64,000 bases of DNA from Angelakisella massiliensis. GTDB taxonomy: Bacteria > Bacillota > Clostridia > Oscillospirales > Ruminococcaceae. The notes beneath the pieces were generated by a model. That model worked only from the letters and a program-made list of their open reading frames with translations. It was not told the origin of the DNA and searched no databases. The DNA lies in the NCBI RefSeq assembly GCF_900104675.1, contig NZ_LT629945.1, positions 806,046-870,045 of the forward strand, given 5' to 3'. Shown here one piece after another: positions 27,152-35,911 of the stretch; within the stretch, counting starts at the first letter, position 1; each line of letters starts with the position of its first letter. The translations under genes and the position numbers were made by a program.

Positions 27152-27976
27152 ATGAAGCAAAGAAAACTGTTCTGCCAGTATCATCCTGTTTGTTACTGGA
27201 TCTCAGAACGAAAAGAACGGCTGCTACGCCGCCTGCGGGACCTTTTAAGCAGAGAACGCTTCGCCGCCTGCCAGCAGCAGACCCTTCTGCCGGCAGTGGT
27301 GGTGAGCCATCGCTCTCCGATCCTGCGGCCCTTGGCCGGAGTGGATATGGTCCTGCAGCAAAACAAGGCCACCAATCTGTGGCTGGCCTCGGTCCATCTG
27401 GATCAGCTGGTCATCGGTCCCGGAGAAACCTTTTCCTTCTGGCGCCGGGTGGGGAATTGTACCGCCGCCAAAGGCTACCTGCCGGGGCTGACCATCTCCA
27501 GCGGCAAGATCTCCTCCTCAGTGGGAGGCGGTCTGTGCCAGCTGGCCAATCTGATTCACTGGATGGTGCTCCAAAGTCCCCTCACCGTAACCGAGCTGCA
27601 CCATCATACCGACGCCATTTTTCCCGACAGCAACCGCCGCGTACCTTTTGGTACCGGCACATCCATTTATTACAACAACGTGGACTACCGGTTCCGCAAT
27701 GATACTGACCGCACCTTCCAGCTGCACATTTGGCTGGAGGGGGGAGATCTGTGCGGGGAGCTGCTGTGCGACCGCTCCCTTCCCTTCCGCTGGCGGATCG
27801 AGGAACGGGACCATCACTATCATCTGGAGGAGGACGGCTGGTACCGCAACAGCGAGATCTGGAAGCGGACCATCCGCAAAAGCACCGGCGTTTCGGAGGA
27901 AGAGCACCTGATCTTCCGCAACCATTCCAAGGTGCTGTTTGATCCGTCCTTCATCCCACAGGAGGAGATTCGATGA
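27152..27976 (+). CDS. vanW: VanW-family protein
   Basis: The 274-residue protein contains the VanW core: LVIGPGETFSFWRRVGNCTAAKGYLPGLTISSGK, the SSVGGGLCQLANLIHW segment, ELHHHTDAIFPDSNRRVPFGTG and YNNVDYRFRNDTDRTFQL. There is no signal peptide, so it appears cytoplasmic. VanW was named from a vancomycin-resistance cluster but its activity is unknown. The ribosome binding site is weak (GGGGG). The stop overlaps the adenylation-domain gene by four bases, tying it to an aminoacyl carrier-protein module. Confidence 0.9.
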   Translation: MKQRKLFCQYHPVCYWISERKERLLRRLRDLLSRERFAACQQQTLLPAVVVSHRSPILRPLAGVDMVLQQNKATNLWLASVHLDQLVIGPGETFSFWRRVGNCTAAKGYLPGLTISSGKISSSVGGGLCQLANLIHWMVLQSPLTVTELHHHTDAIFPDSNRRVPFGTGTSIYYNNVDYRFRNDTDRTFQLHIWLEGGDLCGELLCDRSLPFRWRIEERDHHYHLEEDGWYRNSEIWKRTIRKSTGVSEEEHLIFRNHSKVLFDPSFIPQEEIR

Positions 27977-29445
27977 CCAAAACACTGGCTCGTTTTCTGG
28001 CCCAGGCCCGCCGCACCCCGGATCGTGTGGCCTGCCGCTATGGAGACGGCGTACTCACCTATCGCCAGCTGGAGGAGGGTTCCGCCGCTCTGGCCGCTGT
28101 GCTGGAAGAGGCTCTGGGGGAGGATCGCCGTCCTGTAGCGGTGTACGGCGGACGGCAGCCGGAAATGATCCGGGCTTTTCTGGCCTGTGTCCGTTCCGGC
28201 CGGGCCTATCTGCCCATTGACGACAGCTGTCCCATGGCCAGGCTGCAGACCACTCTGGCTGCCGCGGACGCCTCTGTACTGCTGTGCTGCCAGCCTTTGC
28301 CGGAGACTTTGGAGGGGCTGAACATTTGGGAAGCTTCCAGGGTGGAGGAGGCCGCGGCCTGCGGCAAAGAATGCCCGGAAAACCTGGCAGTATCAGAGGA
28401 AGCACCTTTTTATATTCTTTCCACCTCCGGCAGCAGCGGACAGCCCAAGTGCGTAGCGGTCAGCGGCGGCAATCTGGACGCCTTTATGGAATGGGCGGGG
28501 CCGCTGTGCGGCAATGGAGTGATTTTGGGGTCCTCTCCTTTTTCCTTCGATCTTTCGGTGCCGGGCATCTATTGCGCCATCACCAGCGGAGGAACTTTGG
28601 CCGCCGTATCCCTGGATGATATGGACTACCGGGAGCTGTTTTACCAGATGGGCCAGTCTCAGGCGGATCTTTTTATTGCCACACCCTCTTTTGTTTCCTT
28701 CTGTCTGGCGGATCAAACCTTCAATCAAGACCTGATGCCCCGGCTGGAGCGGTTCCTGTTCTGCGGGGAAACCCTCAGCCCGCGCCAGTCCCGGGCGCTG
28801 TTCCGGCGATTTCCCCGGGCGCAGGTGTGGAACTCCTATGGTCCCACCGAGGCTACTGTAGCCGTGACAGCGGTAGAGGTGACCCGGAAAATGGCTGAAA
28901 GCGGCGACCCTCTCCCTGCCGGTGCCCCCATGGGACGCAACCGCATCTGGATCTCCGATAAGGAGGGCAATTCCAAGGAGGATGGCCGTCTTGGGGAAAT
29001 CATGCTGGAAGGCCCCCAGGTAGCCCTGGGCTATCTGGCGGGAGAGCCGGGCTTTTCGGTACTGCCCAATGGGGACCGGCTGTACGCCACCGGTGATTTG
29101 GGCTGCCTGCGGGATGGACAGCTGTGGTATCATGGGCGTCTGGACCGTCAGGTAAAACTGCGGGGCTATCGGGTGGAGGCCGGAGGGGTGGCGGAGCATC
29201 TCCGCAGCCTGCGGGGAGTAGCCGCCGCCGAGGTGGTGCCGGTACTGGATGAGGAAGGCCGCCCCCAATGGCTGGCAGGCTTCGTCATCCCTGAAGAAGG
29301 CTGTCCTTCCCCGGAACGGCTGGCAAAGGAGCTGCGCAAGCAGCTGTACCCCTACATGGTGCCCCGGCGGATCGTACTGGTGGACGCCTTCCCCCTGACT
29401 CCAAACGGTAAACTGGATCGGAAAAGGCTGGTGGAACTATTATGA
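27973..29445 (+). CDS. dltA: DltA-like amino acid adenylating enzyme
   Basis: The 490-residue protein is a single adenylation domain of the DltA/NRPS type: STSGSSGQPK (phosphate loop), NSYGPTEATVAVTAVE, LYATGDLG, KLRGYRVEAGGVAEHL and the C-terminal catalytic lysine motif TPNGKLDRKRL. It would activate D-alanine or another amino acid and load the carrier protein encoded next. It overlaps vanW and the carrier gene by four bases at both ends. dltB and dltD, needed to move D-alanine onto teichoic acids, are not here, so the final acceptor is open. Confidence 0.87.
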   Translation: MTKTLARFLAQARRTPDRVACRYGDGVLTYRQLEEGSAALAAVLEEALGEDRRPVAVYGGRQPEMIRAFLACVRSGRAYLPIDDSCPMARLQTTLAAADASVLLCCQPLPETLEGLNIWEASRVEEAAACGKECPENLAVSEEAPFYILSTSGSSGQPKCVAVSGGNLDAFMEWAGPLCGNGVILGSSPFSFDLSVPGIYCAITSGGTLAAVSLDDMDYRELFYQMGQSQADLFIATPSFVSFCLADQTFNQDLMPRLERFLFCGETLSPRQSRALFRRFPRAQVWNSYGPTEATVAVTAVEVTRKMAESGDPLPAGAPMGRNRIWISDKEGNSKEDGRLGEIMLEGPQVALGYLAGEPGFSVLPNGDRLYATGDLGCLRDGQLWYHGRLDRQVKLRGYRVEAGGVAEHLRSLRGVAAAEVVPVLDEEGRPQWLAGFVIPEEGCPSPERLAKELRKQLYPYMVPRRIVLVDAFPLTPNGKLDRKRLVELL

Positions 29446-29708
29446 ATCCCACAGCAGACCACCGTGTAATGCTAGAGGATATTTGCGCCATCGCCGCCCG
29501 GGTCTGCCAGGCTCCGGAAGTGGCCGGACAGCCGGACCGGAACTTGTACGAGGATCAGCTGATGGATTCCCTGGCCTTTCTCCAGCTGTTGTATACGCTG
29601 GAAGACCGCTATGGCGTAGAGATTTACCCCACCCGCCTGTGCCGGGAGGACTTTGCCTCTCCCCGCCACATCGCCGCCCTGGTGGAGCGGCTCCGCTGCC
29701 AGGGGTGA
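29442..29708 (+). CDS. dltC: DltC-like aminoacyl carrier protein
   Basis: The 88-residue acidic four-helix carrier protein has the phosphopantetheine attachment motif LMDSLAFLQLLYTLEDRYGVEI (Ser near residue 43). This is close to the DltC pattern, with the helix II register and DRYGVEI typical of D-alanyl carrier proteins. It would carry the amino acid activated by the upstream enzyme. It is the last gene of the vanW-dltA-dltC unit and is followed 45 bases later by a rho-independent terminator. Confidence 0.87.
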   Translation: MNPTADHRVMLEDICAIAARVCQAPEVAGQPDRNLYEDQLMDSLAFLQLLYTLEDRYGVEIYPTRLCREDFASPRHIAALVERLRCQG

Positions 29709-29752
29709 TTTTTCACCTTTTATCTACCGGGCTGTGGAAAAAGAACAACTGC

Positions 29753-29798
29753 AAAAGGATGCGGAAAGCTTGTGTTTCAGCTCTCCGTATCCTTTTTT
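29753..29798 (+). terminator. Terminator of the vanW-dltA-dltC operon
   Basis: AAAAGGATGCGGA pairs with TCCGTATCCTTTT (one mismatch) and ends in a run of six T. It shows that the operon holds no further gene. Repeat family B copy 2 begins about 30 bases later. Confidence 0.8.
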
Positions 29799-29829
29799 CT
29801 CAGGGGATGTTTCTATTTTGCTATCAGTT

Positions 29830-30640
29830 GGGCGAAAGTTTGCGCAGGGGGATGCGGGAGGTACGCCCAAAGGAACTCTCGCCGGGACAAAGTTCATTCC
29901 GCTTCGATCCCCTGGACGGGGACCATCCGCTCCATTCCCTTGCCCATCTCCGGCCTAAGAGCCGCCTGCGGCGGTTGGCCTCCGAAATGCGCCTGCGGGC
30001 GCGAGGCTCTTCCCCAAAAGGTCCCGCTTGCTTCGGCTGCTCGGTTGGCCTGTGCCCTTTGGGGTATAAACGCCCTCACGACGCCTCCGCTGCACTAGCA
30101 ACCTTTTGGGGGTTAGGGTGATTTTCATTTGATAAGGAAAAAAGGGAAAGAGCCTGCCGCTGTTTTGGCTGGTACCTTTCAGTGTTAAGGGGAACGGGTG
30201 GAGGAATGGTTTCTGCTCCTATTTCAGCAGAGGCAGTATCACCCGCTCGCCGGTTGCCCAGATAACCTGGACAGGTCCGGGTAAAGCTGGACAATCCACT
30301 CGCTCCTTTGGGTGGGGATTTGCTCTCTGTGCTGCATGGCTGCTGGGTCAAAGTTGGTGTTGGGGGGTACGCCCAAAGGGACTCGTCCCTTTGGAATCCC
30401 ATAGTTGAGGCAATAGCGAGTAGGTTAGTCAGGGAAGGAGCCTGCCGCTGTTTTGGTTTGTACTTTTTAGTTTTAAGGGGAACGGGTGGAGGGATAGTTT
30501 CTGCTCCTGTTTCAGCAGAGGCAGTGTCGCCCGCTCGCTATTTGCCCGGGTAAAGCCGGACAAAGCCGCTTGCTGCCTGGGTGGAGAAATGGCCGCCCAA
30601 GGCGGCCAAAGGCGGCGGCAGATAAACTGCCGCCGCCCCA
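29830..30640 (-). repeat. Long intergenic repeat, family B copy 2
   Basis: Reverse complement of the repeat at 683-1477, with the same order: terminal GC hairpin (here 30611-30639), two tandem modules with CCACCCGTTCCCCTTAA and AACAGCGGCAGGCT, and the palindrome-rich tail (29830-30120). Similarity is high in the tail and terminal module and lower in the middle. It again lies between convergent genes (dltC and rplL). No conserved ORF with a ribosome binding site is present. Confidence 0.88.
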
Positions 30641-30647
30641 CACTGCA

Positions 30648-30835
30648 GAAAAAACCTATGTGAAAAACAGATAAATTCAAACTCATAAAAATCCGGTTCA
30701 CGCTCTGATTTTTTATACGGGGTTCTGCGTCCTTTGGCGCGCGAGGACATCCCCCAAAAGAACCGGGGGTCTCTGGAAGGGAGCCCAATCGTTACGGCAC
30801 ACACAGGGACATACACCTGATTTTTATACGCCTCC
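30648..30835 (+). repeat. Decayed family A element remnants
   Basis: 30648-30725 matches the left half of the family A element (AAAAACCTATGTG..., AAATTCAAACTCATAAAAATC, CTGATTTTTTATAC). A second fragment near 30805-30830 repeats ACACCTGATTTTTATACGCC. The remainder is too degraded to align. Confidence 0.5.
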
Positions 30836-30951
30836 CCACACCTGCCGGAGAGAAAAAATGGGGGGCACCGGCGGTTTTGTCATCAGCCAGGCAGCGTATG
30901 CAGGGGAACCGGGCCGTGGAAAGTATGCGGAGCTTTTTGCGTACGCAAAAA

Positions 30952-30981
30952 CACGCCGGGAACCCGAAAGTTCCCGGCGTG
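30952..30981 (-). terminator. rplJL operon terminator
   Basis: CACGCCGGGAA with TTCCCGGCGTG forms an 11-bp stem, followed on the minus strand by TTTTTGCG, 57 bases after the rplL stop. Confidence 0.85.
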
Positions 30982-31037
30982 CGGTATTTGGTTCGAGCTT
31001 TTTAGTTTTCGGCTGGAACACAGACGATGAGCGGAAA

Positions 31038-31412
31038 TTACTTCAGCTCTACCTTGGCGCCGGCTTCCTCCAGCTTCTTCTTCATCTCTTCGGCGTCGGC
31101 CTTGGAGACAGCTTCCTTGATGGTCTTGGGAGCGTTGTCTACCAGCTCCTTGGCCTCTTTCAGGCCCAGGCCGGAGATCTCCTTGACCAGCTTGATGACG
31201 CCCATCTTGGAAGCGCCAGCCTCGGTCAGAACAACGTCAAACTCGGTCTTCTCCTCAGCAGCGGCAGCGGCGGGGCCAGCAGCAGCAACCATAACGGGAG
31301 CAGCAGCGGAAACGCCGAACTCCTCCTCGATAGCCTTGACCAGCTCGGACAGCTCGAGGACGGACAGGGTCTTTACTTCTTCAACAATAGCAGTGATTTT
31401 CTCAGAAGCCAT
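31038..31412 (-). CDS. rplL: 50S ribosomal protein L7/L12
   Basis: The 124-residue protein has the L7/L12 layout: N-terminal dimerisation helices ([29 protein letters not shown]), an Ala-rich hinge (residues ~37-55) and the C-terminal factor-binding domain ending in [17 protein letters not shown]. It forms the ribosomal stalk that recruits translation GTPases. It follows rplJ by 63 bases in the minus direction and shares its leader-controlled transcript. Confidence 0.98.
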   Translation of the reverse strand: MASEKITAIVEEVKTLSVLELSELVKAIEEEFGVSAAAPVMVAAAGPAAAAAEEKTEFDVVLTEAGASKMGVIKLVKEISGLGLKEAKELVDNAPKTIKEAVSKADAEEMKKKLEEAGAKVELK

Positions 31413-31475
31413 GATAATTTACCTCCTGTTTACTGTTTATTCAGTTCATCAATAACAGAGCCATCTGCGTATTTC

Positions 31476-31988
31476 TTACGCGGGCTGCTCCTCGCCCTTC
31501 TTCTCCGCGACGGCATTGAGGGCCACAGCCAGACCTCTGATGTTGCCATTCAGAGCCATGCACAGCATGGTGAGCAGCTCCTGCTTGCCGGGCAGCTTCG
31601 CCAGACTCTCAACACCGGCTACATCGAGGACCTTGCCCTCCATGAAACCAGCCTTGATGGCGTACTTGCCTTTGGAAGCCTCCGCATACTTATGGAGGAT
31701 CTTCGCTGCGGCGATCGGATCAGACTCAGACATGGCGAAAGCGGTGGTGCCGGTCATAGAAGCAGTCAGGTCACTCAGACCAGCGGCCTCAGCGGCACGG
31801 CGCAGGATGTTGTTCTTGATAACGGCGTATTCCACACCGGCCTCACGCAGCTCCTTACGCAGCTTGGTGTCGTCGGCAACGGTGATGCCTCTGTAGTCAA
31901 CAACAACGCCGGCGACAGCCTTGTTCAGCTTGGCGCTGAGGGCCTCCACCTGCTCCTGTTTTGCCTTCAGAATTTTTTCGCTTGCCAT
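31476..31988 (-). CDS. rplJ: 50S ribosomal protein L10
   Basis: The 170-residue protein matches L10: MASEKILKAKQEQVEALSAKL, VVDYRGITVADDTKLRKELREAGVEYAVIKNNI and a C-terminal helix for L12 dimers. The start at 31988 has GGGAGGTGA upstream; 17 extra in-frame codons belong to the leader. L10 binds 23S rRNA as the stalk base and also represses its own operon by binding the mRNA leader, which is clearly present upstream. Confidence 0.98.
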   Translation of the reverse strand: MASEKILKAKQEQVEALSAKLNKAVAGVVVDYRGITVADDTKLRKELREAGVEYAVIKNNILRRAAEAAGLSDLTASMTGTTAFAMSESDPIAAAKILHKYAEASKGKYAIKAGFMEGKVLDVAGVESLAKLPGKQELLTMLCMALNGNIRGLAVALNAVAEKKGEEQPA

Positions 31989-32019
31989 TTGGTTCACCTC
32001 CCAGATAATTGCTGAAACT

Positions 32020-32168
32020 AAAAAAGCTCTTTCCAACATACCGTGGAAAGAGCGTAAAGATCCTGTGAGCGTTGCTCGCGGTGTTACACTTCTACTCCTC
32101 GGCAGGCTGGTGTCAAACCTTTAAGCCATCCAAATGATGGCACCTGCTGTCTATGGAACTAGAACAGC
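32020..32168 (-). ncRNA. Ribosomal L10 leader with intrinsic terminator
   Basis: The minus-strand leader has the typical L10-leader features: an upstream structured part with GCAGGTGCC and the helix near CTGCCGAGGAG, then a terminator stem GCTCTTTCCA/TGGAAAGAGC (32026-32053) followed by TTTTTT. In this widespread element, L10 binding to the RNA favours termination before rplJ. Confidence 0.88.
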
Positions 32169-32174
32169 TTTATT

Positions 32175-32203
32175 ATTATAGTAAAGGCGCGGGGCCTTGT
32201 CAA
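32175..32203 (-). promoter_or_regulatory. Sigma-A promoter of rplJL
   Basis: Minus-strand TTGACA (32203-32198) and TATAAT (32180-32175), a perfect consensus with a 17-base spacer, directly upstream of the L10 leader. Confidence 0.93.
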
Positions 32204-32308
32204 GGTATTTTTTCGGTTTTTTAAAGGAAAATTGCAGGTTTCTCCGTTTTTTCCTTTCTGTTTCCCCATACGCTTTCAGCCCATGGACACAGAAACTCAA
32301 ATCCTGCT

Positions 32309-32926
32309 TCAGTTCTTCTTTTTGCCCAGCTTGCTTTCCTCGCCCCGGAGCAAGCGTCCGATATTGGCCCGGTGCATAAAGATCACCAATCCGCCGATAA
32401 CGCCGGAGTAGACAAGGCCCAACAGAATTTTTGAAGGCTCCCAGCCTGCCAGCAGCATTCTCCCCAGGGTCACCACAGGATACAGCGCCGCCACGGTGAT
32501 GGACGCCAGTGACATATAGCGGGTCAGCACAATGATCAGCACAAAAGGCACCAGCAGCACCAGCAGGGTACCGGGGCTCATCACCAGGATCATTCCCGCT
32601 GCGGTGGCCACGCCCTTGCCCCCCCGGAAGCCGAAAAACACCGGGAACAGATGCCCGATGACCACAAAGAAGCCGGCCAGATAGCCTCCCAGCTCTCCGC
32701 CGATCAGATGGCCCAGCACCACCGCCAGGCTGCCCTTGAGGAAATCCCCCACAAACACCACCGCTCCGGCTCCCTTGCCATAGGTGCGCATCGTGTTGGT
32801 CATACCGGCGTTTCCGCTGCCATGGCGGCGGATATCGTCCCGGTAACGGAGGCGGGAAAGAATGATACTGAAACTGAGGCTGCCCAGAAGATAGCCCACC
32901 AGGGCGCTCAAAACAAGCTGAAGCAT
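32309..32926 (-). CDS. plsY: Glycerol-3-phosphate acyltransferase PlsY
   Basis: The 205-residue membrane protein shows the PlsY motifs: GYLLGSLSFSIILSRL, RRHGSGNAGMTNTMRTYGKG, GHLFPVFFGFRGGKGVATAAG and a C-terminal RHRANIGRLL-type segment (FMHRANIGRLLRGEE). It acylates glycerol-3-phosphate from acyl-phosphate in phospholipid synthesis. The start has GGAGGAAGC upstream. It is divergent from the carboxypeptidase gene on the right. Confidence 0.96.
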   Translation of the reverse strand: MLQLVLSALVGYLLGSLSFSIILSRLRYRDDIRRHGSGNAGMTNTMRTYGKGAGAVVFVGDFLKGSLAVVLGHLIGGELGGYLAGFFVVIGHLFPVFFGFRGGKGVATAAGMILVMSPGTLLVLLVPFVLIIVLTRYMSLASITVAALYPVVTLGRMLLAGWEPSKILLGLVYSGVIGGLVIFMHRANIGRLLRGEESKLGKKKN

Positions 32927-33149
32927 GGAAGCTTCCTCCTTTTTATCTCAATCACAACAATGGGTATTGCATGAAAAATCAGGATGGCGGTGCTGCCGTC
33001 ACCCTGCTTTGCTCCAAAATACCAAACGATCTGCAGCCGCCGGAGCAATGGGGTTTCCAAAAACCCGCACTTCTCAGGCCAGATGCCTTTTTAATCAACG
33101 GTTCTACTGGTATTGTATCATGGATCATTTTGATTGACAAACAAAATTT

Positions 33150-33340
33150 ATTTCAAATAACAGGGAAAAAACTGTTTCAAAAAGCAAACAAAATTCAAAA
33201 TTCCCATCATATGCCTGATTTTTATACCTCAACCTACATCACCGGGGCGCGAAACCGGGGGTATCGCCGCTGGTTTCGTCAGGAACCTGCGGCGTGTCCA
33301 GGGGCACCTGGTCCCCCTGGAAGTGTGCCGGCCCCCTCTT
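33150..33340 (+). repeat. Family A hairpin element, decayed copy in a divergent promoter region
   Basis: The element from TTTCAAAAAGCAAAC and AAATTCAAAATTC to the CGCCGCTGG...GCGGCG stem is recognisable. The first hairpin has lost its left arm, and the terminal GCGTGTCGAA hairpin is reduced to AAGTGTGCCGG. No duplicated terminator flanks it. It lies between the divergent plsY and dac genes; 32927-33502 otherwise shows no gene. Confidence 0.75.
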
Positions 33341-33502
33341 GGGACACTTATTTATCCTTTTCCTGGTTTTTCCTCCCCTTTGATGGGCCGGGGGCAGGAA
33401 CTTTTTCTGTGGTATTTTTCCGAAAATCCTTCCGGCATCTTTCCTTTCCTTTGGACATAAGCTTTGGGAGAAGCTTTTTCGCCCTGGAGAGGAGGAGGAT
33501 TC

Positions 33503-34624
33503 ATGCTGGCGCTGGCCCTGGCTGTTTGTCTTGTCTTTACACCTATTTTATCCGGAGAGGCCCCTTTGAACCGGCAAGGGGTATCGGTGGGCGCCAAAGC
33601 CGCCATCGTTATGGAGGCGGAAACAGGCGCGGTACTTTTTGCCCAGAATATTCGGGAACAGCTGCCTATGGCCAGCACCACCAAAATCATGACCGCCCTG
33701 CTTGCCCTGGAAAGCCCGGAGCTGGAGGAGCCCTTTGTGGTGGACCCGGATGCCATCCGGGTGGAGGGCAGCTCCATGGGCCTTCAGGAAGGGGATGTGG
33801 TCACCCTGCGGGACCTGGCGGGAGGGATGCTCATGGCCTCGGGCAACGACGCTGCCAACGCCGCGGCGGTACGTCTGGCGGGGACCCTTCCGGCTTTCGC
33901 TGAGGAGATGAATCGCCGGGCGGAAGCCATCGGCATGCGGGACACTTTTTTCGTTACCCCCTCGGGACTGGACGCGGCGGGCCACTGCTCCACCGCCTAC
34001 GACATGGCCCTGCTGGCCCGGGAAGCCCTCCAGAACGAAGATTTTGCCCAAATGGCCGCTTCAAAAAGCCTGCGGCTGCGTTATGGGAATCCCCCCTATG
34101 ACCGCACCCTTTCCAACCATAACCGGCTGCTGTCCCTCTATCCCGAGGCCATCGGGGTCAAAACCGGCTTTACCAAATCAGCGGGGCGCTGTCTGGTGTC
34201 CGCTGCCCGGCGGGATGGCATCACCCTCATCTGCGTCACACTCAACTGTCCGGACGACTGGAACGTCCATGAGCTGCTGTATGAGCGTTCTTTTCCTCTG
34301 GTGAGCCGGGTGGAGCTGACCTGGGACCTGCCGCAGCTGCCTGTAACCGGGGGAATTGTGGACCAGGTGCCCCTGCGGCAAACCCGGCAAACCCAGCTGC
34401 CCTTGGCGAAAGGAGAAGCGGAGGGGATCACGGCGGAAATTTTTGCCCCGGAATTTTTATACGCCCCTGTTTTGGAGGGTGACATTGTCGGCAAGATAGT
34501 ATATTATAAGGATGGAAGTCCTGTAGCCCAAAGTCCCCTGGCCGCTGCCGGGGAGTGCGCCGCCAGGACTGTTCCCAGTCTGTCCTGGTGGGAGCGGCTG
34601 AAAGCCCGCCTGGGATGGGAATAA
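33503..34624 (+). CDS. dacF: D-alanyl-D-alanine carboxypeptidase (DacF-type PBP)
   Basis: The 373-residue S11 peptidase has a signal peptide (MLALALAVCLVFTPILSG) and the three penicillin-binding motifs: PMASTTKIMTALLALE (SxxK), ASGNDAANAAA (SxN) and GVKTGFTKSAGRCL (KTG). It trims the terminal D-Ala from peptidoglycan stem peptides. A C-terminal PBP5-like beta domain and a final WWERLKARLG amphipathic helix for membrane attachment are present. GGAGGAGG precedes ATG 33503; the longer in-frame start would bury the signal peptide. Confidence 0.93.
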   Translation: MLALALAVCLVFTPILSGEAPLNRQGVSVGAKAAIVMEAETGAVLFAQNIREQLPMASTTKIMTALLALESPELEEPFVVDPDAIRVEGSSMGLQEGDVVTLRDLAGGMLMASGNDAANAAAVRLAGTLPAFAEEMNRRAEAIGMRDTFFVTPSGLDAAGHCSTAYDMALLAREALQNEDFAQMAASKSLRLRYGNPPYDRTLSNHNRLLSLYPEAIGVKTGFTKSAGRCLVSAARRDGITLICVTLNCPDDWNVHELLYERSFPLVSRVELTWDLPQLPVTGGIVDQVPLRQTRQTQLPLAKGEAEGITAEIFAPEFLYAPVLEGDIVGKIVYYKDGSPVAQSPLAAAGECAARTVPSLSWWERLKARLGWE

Positions 34625-34728
34625 ATGCTGGAGCCTCTCAGGGGCTTTCCGGGCTGTGAAAGAAAAAATCAGGCGCTGGGCCTGTTGAGAAGGGGGCATG
34701 GTGCCCCGCATCACAAAGGAGAGAGAAT

Positions 34729-35718
34729 ATGCCAAAGCCCATCCGAATTCAGAAAGCATTGACCGACAGCGGGATTTTATCCCGGCGGAAAACAGAGGAG
34801 TATATCAAGGCCGGGCGCATCACTGTCAACGGCCGTCCCGCCCAGCCGGGCAATCCCGTCAATCCCGACCGGGATGTGGTTGCCATCGATGGCGTCCGGG
34901 TACCTCTGAGCAGCAAAAGGGAAAATATCTATATCATGCTCAACAAGCCCCGGGGCTATGTCACCACCACCAGCGACGAGCTGGGTCGGCGGTGCGTCAC
35001 CGAGCTGGTGGAGGATCTGGGGGAGCGGGTCTATCCTGTGGGACGTCTGGATAAAAACAGCGAGGGCCTGCTGCTGATGACCAATGACGGCCAGTTTGCC
35101 AATCTGATGATGCATCCCAGCCATCATGTCTCCAAGACCTACCGGGTCACTGTGCGGCCTGATATCACCGAGGACCAGGTGGTGGCCCTTTCCACCGGCG
35201 TGGATATCGGGGAGGAGCGGAAAACCCTGCCCGCCCAAGTCCATGTGCTGGAAAAGGTTCCGGGACGGGTGGTTCTGCAGATCACCATTACCGAGGGCCG
35301 CAACCGCCAGATCCGCCGGATGTGCGAGGCGGTGGGGCTGGAAGTGGCACGGCTGAAACGGATATCGGTAGGCCCGGTGCGCCTGGGGATGCTCCAGCCG
35401 GGCAAGTGGCGGGAGCTGAAAAAGAGCGAAGTCATCGCTCTGCGCAATGCCGCCCGCCCCGCCGGACAGCAGGAACCCCTGCCCCAGGAGGACAAGGGGC
35501 CTCATGTGGCCAGCTTTGGCGGCACCGAGCGTCGGGGCGCCCGGCGCAAGGATCATTTTGTAGGCAAAAAGGAATCCAGAACCGAGGCACTGCTTCGGGA
35601 AACCGATGCCTATACCAGAGGCGGCAGGAGTGGCCGTCAGGGAAAGCTTTCCCGCGCCTCAGCCCGGCCCACAGGGCAGGGGCTCCGGGGCGGACGGGGC
35701 GACGGACCCAAGAAATAA
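34729..35718 (+). CDS. rluB: 23S rRNA pseudouridine synthase, RluB/RsuA family, with basic tail
   Basis: The 329-residue protein has an N-terminal S4 domain (IRIQKALTDSGILSRRKTEEYIKAGRITVNG) and the RsuA/RluB catalytic domain with YPVGRLDKNSEGLLLMTND (catalytic Asp) and EGRNRQIRRMCEAVG. The core ends near residue 240. About 85 further residues form a Gly/Arg/Lys-rich disordered tail (RRGARRKDHF, TRGGRSGRQGK, GLRGGRGDGPKK), longer than usual and probably RNA-binding. AAAGGAGAG precedes the start. Confidence 0.93.
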   Translation: MPKPIRIQKALTDSGILSRRKTEEYIKAGRITVNGRPAQPGNPVNPDRDVVAIDGVRVPLSSKRENIYIMLNKPRGYVTTTSDELGRRCVTELVEDLGERVYPVGRLDKNSEGLLLMTNDGQFANLMMHPSHHVSKTYRVTVRPDITEDQVVALSTGVDIGEERKTLPAQVHVLEKVPGRVVLQITITEGRNRQIRRMCEAVGLEVARLKRISVGPVRLGMLQPGKWRELKKSEVIALRNAARPAGQQEPLPQEDKGPHVASFGGTERRGARRKDHFVGKKESRTEALLRETDAYTRGGRSGRQGKLSRASARPTGQGLRGGRGDGPKK

Positions 35719-35911
35719 GTTTTTGACAGACATGAGGGTTGTCTCCGGCTGGGGACGTGAAAAAAGCGGTCAGGGAAAAGCTGATGGAACCCCAGCAGCT
35801 ATATTTCCTTTCCGGCTGTGTGTCTGAAAAATATCGTACCGGGAGACCGGTTTTCCATCGTTTCAAATGACCAGCCTCTGTTCAAGGGGCATGGAAGGGA
35901 GCGTTTCTGTG

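Noticed and set aside
35719-35911. A riboswitch-like region before the small GNAT-like gene
   Set aside because: Purine-rich segments are present but no known riboswitch core could be matched and no terminator or anti-terminator pairing was seen.
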